The notes below the pieces were generated by a model. The model was not told the origin of the DNA. It did not search any database and saw nothing but the letters and a program-made list of their open reading frames with translations. The translations under genes and the position numbers were made by a program. Shown here piece after piece: positions 59,095 through 64,000 of a stretch of DNA of 64,000 nucleotides. Positions within the stretch are counted from its first letter, which is position 1. Each line of letters opens with the position of its first letter. Source of the DNA: Nitrincola tibetensis (GTDB taxonomy: Bacteria > Pseudomonadota > Gammaproteobacteria > Pseudomonadales > Balneatricaceae); NCBI RefSeq assembly GCF_003284585.1, contig NZ_QKRX01000011.1, positions 62,001 through 126,000 of the forward strand. The letters are read 5' to 3'.

Positions 59095-60303
59095 CTAATC
59101 TGTAATCGTATGATTTTGAAATAACATTTGTTCGATTAATAATGCATTTTGTAAGTTAAGCCGTTGAAAGGCATCCGCGAGTGAACAATGAGTTAAACGC
59201 TCAATCTGCTTTAAGCGATTGTTGAGCGTATTTCGATGAATACCGAGTGCCTCCGCCGTCTCTTGTAAATGCCCTGCATGATTCAAAAAAGCGCTAAGTG
59301 TGGCTTTCAGTTTTTGTGCATTAGGGTCGCGAGCAAAACACAACTCGCGCAGGTTTTCCTGACAAAAATCAGCCAATAAATGACGTTGTGGAATCGCTGC
59401 AAATAAACGGCATACACCCAACTGTTCGTGTAAGAAAATAGATCGCTCTGGATGCTGTTGTGCAAAACGCAGTGCTTGCCGTGCTTGCTCAACAGCGGCC
59501 CCGAACTGAGTTAATTCCTTATGAACGCTACTTAACCCCATGAAAATACGACTATGAGGCAAACTATGTTTAAGACGTAATAAAATTTGTTCCGCTTCAT
59601 CTAAGCGCTCAGCTCCTGCATTTTCACAGGGCCAAAGTAAAATGAAATCAGACTCACACACCAGTACAGGCCAAGGATTATCCCGACGCTGCAAAAGATC
59701 GCTAATCAACTGCTCAAGCAAATGCGGTTGTTGCAAACGTGAAAGCGCAGCATCGTCTTCTTGGCACACACTTGTAGACAGCGCTATGGCCGAAAAACAG
59801 TTTAACTGGCTTAGTCCCAATTGTTGCGAGCGTAAGTGAATCAATTCCGGCGCATCGGCATAGCCATTCATTAATCGGGTAAGGAACATATGTATCGATT
59901 GACCGATCAAATTGTCTTGCACGATCGCATTACTGATCACCTCGGTCACTGTCACCATTTTCAATGCGTAAGGCTGTTCGAAAACCGGAAAATTCATTTG
60001 GTTCGCTAAGTTCAACAGAGATTTGGGTATTGTCTTGATATATTCATCACCCGTTAGAATCACCAATCCCGCAACCTGATGATCAATACACTCATGCAAC
60101 AAAGCACAAAGGCTCGACTCGGAACGCAATAGATTAATTCCCGTCACAAAAACCAACTCTCCGCCTTTAATCCAAGGAGAAATTGATTCATTCTCAGCAA
60201 TATAAGGCCAACGCACAATGCGTGAAGCCCCCTGTAACCCAGCTCGAAAGCGGATGCTCTCGAGCCCAGGTAGTTTAGGTATATCGGCACAGCGTATTGT
60301 CAT
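59095..60303 (-). CDS. PucR-family transcriptional regulator
   Basis: A 402-residue regulator with an N-terminal PucR ligand domain (about 8-125, VTGINLLR and LVILTGDEYI) and a central GGDEF-like region. The C-terminal helix-turn-helix is LQETAEALGIHRNTLNNRLK. PucR regulators control purine and pyrimidine breakdown. Its ATG overlaps the codB stop (ATGA), so regulator, permease and deaminase form one unit that it probably controls. Confidence 0.9.
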   Translation of the reverse strand: MTIRCADIPKLPGLESIRFRAGLQGASRIVRWPYIAENESISPWIKGGELVFVTGINLLRSESSLCALLHECIDHQVAGLVILTGDEYIKTIPKSLLNLANQMNFPVFEQPYALKMVTVTEVISNAIVQDNLIGQSIHMFLTRLMNGYADAPELIHLRSQQLGLSQLNCFSAIALSTSVCQEDDAALSRLQQPHLLEQLISDLLQRRDNPWPVLVCESDFILLWPCENAGAERLDEAEQILLRLKHSLPHSRIFMGLSSVHKELTQFGAAVEQARQALRFAQQHPERSIFLHEQLGVCRLFAAIPQRHLLADFCQENLRELCFARDPNAQKLKATLSAFLNHAGHLQETAEALGIHRNTLNNRLKQIERLTHCSLADAFQRLNLQNALLIEQMLFQNHTITD

Positions 60304-61556
60304 TGTTCAACCGATCTCATTTTAACCTGTGGAACCGAAACCTTAAGCAGTAAAGTGTAAGCTACTGCAGCTCCGACAACACCGACAACGGGTGGAAGTA
60401 TTGGTGAATAGTAAGCCATTCCTGAGCCAATGGCATACGCGGCTAAACCGTGCCAATTGAAATCAGGCAGCGTCACACTACTGAGTAAGGGGTATTTTCC
60501 TTTATGATGAAGCCAATAATCGGCCATGATCACCCCACCGATTGGCGGAATAAACGTACCGAGTAGAATCAAAAAAGGAATTAGAAAGTTGTACATTCCA
60601 CCCACGGCTAGCACTGTGCCTATAGCAGCACCGCTCACGGTTACCAAACGACGACGATCCGTTCTCAATAGATTGCAGCCAGCAACAGCAAAGTTATAAA
60701 TTGTGTTGTCCTGTGTCGTCCAAATATTGAGAAAGAGCATCAATACTGCCAGTACCACAAAGCCTTGCGCCAACATGACATCAACAATGTCTGCCTGCTG
60801 ATAGATAAGCGCGCCAAGCGCGCCCGTGAACACCATCAAACCGTTACCGATAAAGAAGGCCGCCAATGTAGCAATGACTGCAATTTTTGGACTGGCGGCA
60901 AAACGACTCCAGTTCGTGGCTTGTGTCGCGCCGCTAACGAAGGTACCAATAATCACAGTCACCGCTGCAGCAAAACTCATACTGCCGCTTCCCGATTGGC
61001 CTGCCAGTACACTAAGGCCTCCCACATCAATCAATCCTTTGTAAAGACTGATCAAAATAAACACCATCATGGCTGGCACAGCGAAGCGTGAAAGCCAATC
61101 CAGACCTTTATATCCAATCATAGCGGTGGCACAAAACGCAAAACCAAATAAAATCATTAAGGGAATTTCCAGCCCCTCTGGTAGCCCTGTTGTTTTAATC
61201 AATACGATCGATAAGGTGGCGGTTCCCCAAGCATACCAACCTATCTGCGTGAAACCTAAAATAAAATCGGACAGTTTGCTGCCCTTTTCTCCAAAGCAAA
61301 AACGCCCCATCAATACTGAGTTTAGACCACTCTTACAGGCAATATAGGCTAAAGCGGCCGCATAAGTGCCAAGTAGCAAATTGCCGATTAAAATCACAAA
61401 AAGCAGCTCAGAAAAGCTAAACGCCGTTCCCAAAGACCCACCCGCCCACATGGTGGCGGTAAAAAACGTAAAACCTAGCAATACTAATGACGTCGATACT
61501 AAGCCTTTACGCGCATCGGCGGGTACTTCACTTAGTGGATAATCTGTTTCGTTCAT
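60300..61556 (-). CDS. codB: Cytosine/purine permease, CodB-like
   Basis: A 418-residue NCS1-family transporter with about 12 membrane helices that imports a nucleobase, probably cytosine or a related base. Starting at MNETDYPLSEVP puts GGGGAT a short distance upstream. An in-frame start at 61616 would add 20 residues before it without such a site. The substrate-binding stretches FTFFTATMWAGGSLGTAF and GWYAWGTA are typical of CodB. It is first in the codB-pucR-codA operon. Confidence 0.9.
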   Translation of the reverse strand: MNETDYPLSEVPADARKGLVSTSLVLLGFTFFTATMWAGGSLGTAFSFSELLFVILIGNLLLGTYAAALAYIACKSGLNSVLMGRFCFGEKGSKLSDFILGFTQIGWYAWGTATLSIVLIKTTGLPEGLEIPLMILFGFAFCATAMIGYKGLDWLSRFAVPAMMVFILISLYKGLIDVGGLSVLAGQSGSGSMSFAAAVTVIIGTFVSGATQATNWSRFAASPKIAVIATLAAFFIGNGLMVFTGALGALIYQQADIVDVMLAQGFVVLAVLMLFLNIWTTQDNTIYNFAVAGCNLLRTDRRRLVTVSGAAIGTVLAVGGMYNFLIPFLILLGTFIPPIGGVIMADYWLHHKGKYPLLSSVTLPDFNWHGLAAYAIGSGMAYYSPILPPVVGVVGAAVAYTLLLKVSVPQVKMRSVEQ

Positions 61557-61953
61557 AATCCTATCCCCAGTTAATTTTGGATAAACATCCCAGCGCCTAT
61601 CGGATAAGCAAACCACTCAATCATCTAAGCACTCAGACAGTAACTGCAATGGATATGCCAGACGTTTCAAAAAAGAGGACGCTCATAGACTCATGTGCTG
61701 ATTGAACACCGCTTAATTGCACTGAGTGAGCATTTTGCACAGTGAGGCATACTGTATATAGCGAAGTACGGATAGCGGTGCCTTAAAATAGCCCGTAAGC
61801 TGTGTAGTGTGCATCAATTCTGTGTGAATTTAGCGCTTTAATGGCGCATTTAGGGTGCTAAATATTGGAATCCCGCCAAATAGAAGAAATCTTTTTTGAC
61901 CTACAACGCCCATGAAAATATAATTTCATCAAATTGATTTTTCTGGATACGGT
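61557..61953. promoter_or_regulatory. codB-rpiR divergent regulatory region
   Basis: No gene is seen in these 397 bases. Two imperfect direct repeats stand together: TTGCACTGAGTGAGCAT (61717-61733) and TTGCACAGTGAGGCAT (61735-61750). They look like tandem sites for a regulator, perhaps the PucR protein of the codB operon. A further TTTAGC/GCTAAA inverted repeat lies nearer the RpiR gene. No promoter is assigned with confidence. Confidence 0.45.
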
Positions 61954-62829
61954 ATGCCTTCGACTCAAGCCCCAACGTTTCTTTCTCGCATTCGATCGGC
62001 CCTACCTGATCTTCATCCAAGCGAGCGGCGTTTAGCCGACACCTTATTGTCTTTTCCAGGAGAAATTGCGAGTTATTCCGCCACAGAGCTCTCTCAACTC
62101 GCCAATGTATCAAATGCAACAGTTACTCGCTTTGTCAGACGCTTGGGCTATTCCAGTTTTGATGAGGCGCGACAAGCGGCAAGACTCACACAACAAAGCG
62201 GTGCTGCCGTGTTTCAAAGTCTAGTCTCGAAACAAGGCCCTGAATCAGCGCTCGCGGCACATATTGAACAAAGTCGAATTAATACTGAAAATTCATTTGC
62301 TGGTATTACACTTGCGGAAATAGACGAGATTGCTTCGGCAATGCTAAAGGCTAATCGTGTTTGGATTATTGGATTTAGAACCGCGCATGCATTTGCCGTG
62401 TATCTAGGCGCGCAAATGGGACAAATCCTGCCAAACCTCACGCTCCTGCCTCAAGCAGGCCAAACACTGGCCGAAAGCCTTTGCAGCATCGACAAACATG
62501 ATCTTGTTTTAGTTTTTTCACTTCGGCGCCCTATTAAACAACTGGAAAATATTTTTCGTGAACTCGCTAACACCGATGCATGCAGCCTTGTCATTACCGA
62601 CACCCCCGCACTCAGTCAAATCAACACCACACCGTCATTTGAAAACCTGTTCAATCCTACCTGGACACTGCGCGTGCAAACAACAGCTCCGGGCCCCTTA
62701 TTCAATCACGCAGCCGTGCTCGCTCTTTGCCACCTAATATCCACACGGCTACTTGAGCTATCGGGTCCCACAGGACGCCGTCGTCTTCTCAGCATTGAAG
62801 CTCTGCACGATACACTCGACGAAATTTGA
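61954..62829 (+). CDS. RpiR/MurR-family transcriptional regulator
   Basis: A 291-residue regulator. The N-terminal HTH_6 domain (ELSQLANVSNATVTRFVRRLGYSSF, about residues 46-72) is followed by a SIS sugar-isomerase-type domain (about 125-260) that would bind a phosphosugar or similar ligand. It precedes the TRAP transporter gene and probably controls it in response to the imported compound or its product. Confidence 0.9.
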   Translation: MPSTQAPTFLSRIRSALPDLHPSERRLADTLLSFPGEIASYSATELSQLANVSNATVTRFVRRLGYSSFDEARQAARLTQQSGAAVFQSLVSKQGPESALAAHIEQSRINTENSFAGITLAEIDEIASAMLKANRVWIIGFRTAHAFAVYLGAQMGQILPNLTLLPQAGQTLAESLCSIDKHDLVLVFSLRRPIKQLENIFRELANTDACSLVITDTPALSQINTTPSFENLFNPTWTLRVQTTAPGPLFNHAAVLALCHLISTRLLELSGPTGRRRLLSIEALHDTLDEI

Positions 62830-62864
62830 TTTTTTACTTTTTTTAAAAAACTTCATTCGATCTA

Positions 62865-62914
62865 TTGTGAAAAATATTTTTTGTGATATCTTCTAATGAA
62901 AAATAATTATCACA
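62865..62914 (+). promoter_or_regulatory. Operator-like repeats ahead of dctP
   Basis: TTGTGA occurs at 62865-62870 and 62881-62886. TGTGATA (62882-62888) is also inverted to TATCACA (62908-62914). The region is very AT-rich. It is a likely binding region for the RpiR regulator; spacing does not fit a CRP site. Confidence 0.45.
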
Positions 62915-62975
62915 TGAACAAATTGCCCCTCAATAAGAACTGCCTATCGGCTAATTAACTTAATGAGGTACTGCT

Positions 62976-63974
62976 ATGTCTTTATTGACGAAAACAACCC
63001 TGCGTAAAGCGGCCCTAGTCTTAGCACTGGGAGCACTTCTTCCGGTCACTGCATTAGCAAGACCCGTTGTCCTGCAAATTAACTCTTCTCTACCCGATGG
63101 CAGCTTTGCCCATACTTTTTTAATGGAGTTCAAAAACAGAGTCGAAGCCGAGTTGCCGGACAAAATCGACGTACAAATTTTCATGGGCAATACTCTAGGG
63201 TCTGAAGAGGATGTGTTACAGGGTATGGGGTTTGGTACTCATCATGCCTCGCTATCCGCCTCCGCTGTGGTTCAAGTCAATCCTCGTACTGCGGTGTTTG
63301 ACCTTCCTTATCTGTTTGAAAACCGAGATAAAGTTCAAGAGTTCGCCGCCTCTCCTGCATTTGACATGCTCTCTGAAGGGTTTTCTGGCAAAGGAATTGT
63401 GCTCTCGGCCTTATGGGATAATGGCTTCCGGGTTATTACCAACTCAGTACGCCCAGTGGTCACACCCGCCGATTTAAATGGCCTAAAAATTCGCACCCCG
63501 ACCAGTCGGCAGCGTGTCGCTATGTTCAATACGCTTGGCGCCAATGCGACGCCACTCTCCTTTGGTGAGGTTTACTCAGGCTTAGATCAAGGCGTCATTG
63601 ACGGACAAGAAAATCCAGCTCAAATCGTCGAAAGTGCTCGGCTCTATGAAGTGCAAAAATACCTTTCTCTGTCCAATCACGTCTACCTACCCACGTTTAT
63701 GCTTTTTGGCCAGCCTTGGTTAAATGCTCAGACACCCGAAATTCGGGACACTGTTTTACGCATTGCGGCCCAAACCGCACCTTGGACCTTTACCTGGGGT
63801 GAGGAAACCGATGCACGTGTTTTGGAAGAGTTAGCTGAAAAAATTGCCATTAATGACGTGGATTTTGAAGCCTTCCAAGCCGCTGCCCTACCCTTATATG
63901 ACAGCCCTCTGTTTGTTGATGCCATCGGCGCTGACATGATTAAAGTCACCCGCGAAGTTCTTGGCCTCGACTAA
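62976..63974 (+). CDS. dctP: TRAP transporter solute-binding subunit DctP
   Basis: A 332-residue periplasmic binding protein of a TRAP transporter, which uses ion gradients to import carboxylates. A signal peptide ends near ALA (residue 28). The DctP motifs are GGTHHASLSASAV-like GFGTHHASLS, LKIRTPTSRQRVAMFNTLGA with the ligand-binding Arg, and GQENPAQIVESARLYEVQKY. The membrane genes dctQ and dctM should follow; the next start codon is at the window edge. The ligand is not evident, though a sugar acid would suit the RpiR regulator. Confidence 0.92.
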   Translation: MSLLTKTTLRKAALVLALGALLPVTALARPVVLQINSSLPDGSFAHTFLMEFKNRVEAELPDKIDVQIFMGNTLGSEEDVLQGMGFGTHHASLSASAVVQVNPRTAVFDLPYLFENRDKVQEFAASPAFDMLSEGFSGKGIVLSALWDNGFRVITNSVRPVVTPADLNGLKIRTPTSRQRVAMFNTLGANATPLSFGEVYSGLDQGVIDGQENPAQIVESARLYEVQKYLSLSNHVYLPTFMLFGQPWLNAQTPEIRDTVLRIAAQTAPWTFTWGEETDARVLEELAEKIAINDVDFEAFQAAALPLYDSPLFVDAIGADMIKVTREVLGLD

Positions 63975-63996
63975 ACACTAATAACAGGAGGTGTCC

Positions 63997-64000
63997 ATGG
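63997..64000 (+). CDS. Start of next gene, probably TRAP subunit DctQ
   Basis: An ATG at 63997 is preceded by AGGAGG and lies 22 bp after dctP. Only four bases are inside the window, so identity is inferred from the usual dctPQM order. Confidence 0.5.

Noticed and set aside
62882-62914. CRP site upstream of dctP
   Set aside because: TGTGA and TCACA are 20 or more bases apart instead of the six required by CRP.

Overview
The window looks like chromosome of a marine gammaproteobacterium, most likely an Oceanospirillales relative (Oceanospirillum, Marinomonas and Neptunomonas type); the genus cannot be fixed from sequence alone. Support comes from the moderate GC content, a complete Na+-translocating NADH:quinone reductase operon, a TRAP transporter gene, a long gammaproteobacterial RNase E, and gene order. 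As I remember the Pseudomonas genomes, the stretch rluC-rne-murB-kdsB-lpxK-exbDB-comEC-lol-pilZ-sthA-nqr-gap-mfd-nagZ-psrA and the stretch dnaQ-rnhA-methyltransferase-gloB-mltD-yej both follow the arrangement found there.

Layout. 1-2015: a CitAB/DcuSR-type two-component pair (regulator cut by the window edge). 2044-6676: divergent rluC and rne, the latter with a structured 5' leader. 6781-10851: a tightly packed minus-strand envelope operon (exbB-exbD-lpxK-Trm112-kdsB-murB). 10913-16672: comEC, a DUF2062 protein, lolC-lolD, a PilZ protein and a small membrane protein. 16727-24492: sthA, nqrM and nqrABCDEF. 24848-29970: divergent gap (long form) and mfd. 30051-38043: an omega-amidase, cydDC, nagZ, an L,D-transpeptidase, a PsrA-like TetR regulator, sohB and an SCP2 protein. 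38033-47220: nudC, dnaQ, rnhA, a methyltransferase, gloB, mltD, yejABE and a membrane protein of unknown function. 47268-50051: a small exported protein, an apparent sigma-54 dependent small RNA, gltX and tRNA-Ala(GGC).

50052-56061 is an accessory region next to the tRNA gene. It holds an IS3-family transposase remnant, a MocR regulator divergent from a class II aldolase and a DapA-family lyase, a small membrane protein, the decayed 3' end of a group II intron, a ParDE toxin-antitoxin pair and a DUF6435-like small protein. 56122-63974 is a run of catabolic genes with local regulators: an NAD(P)-binding reductase with a LysR regulator, a cytosine deaminase-like enzyme with a PucR regulator and a CodB-type permease, and an RpiR regulator ahead of a TRAP DctP gene whose partner subunits lie beyond the window.

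The most notable signal is in the gene-free stretch before gltX. On the minus strand a near-consensus -24/-12 promoter is followed by about 105 bases that fold into a long hairpin, a short hairpin and a perfect intrinsic terminator with nine U residues. Interleaved inverted repeats sit about 115-145 bp upstream of the promoter, where a sigma-54 activator would bind. This is the best candidate here for an undescribed regulatory RNA.
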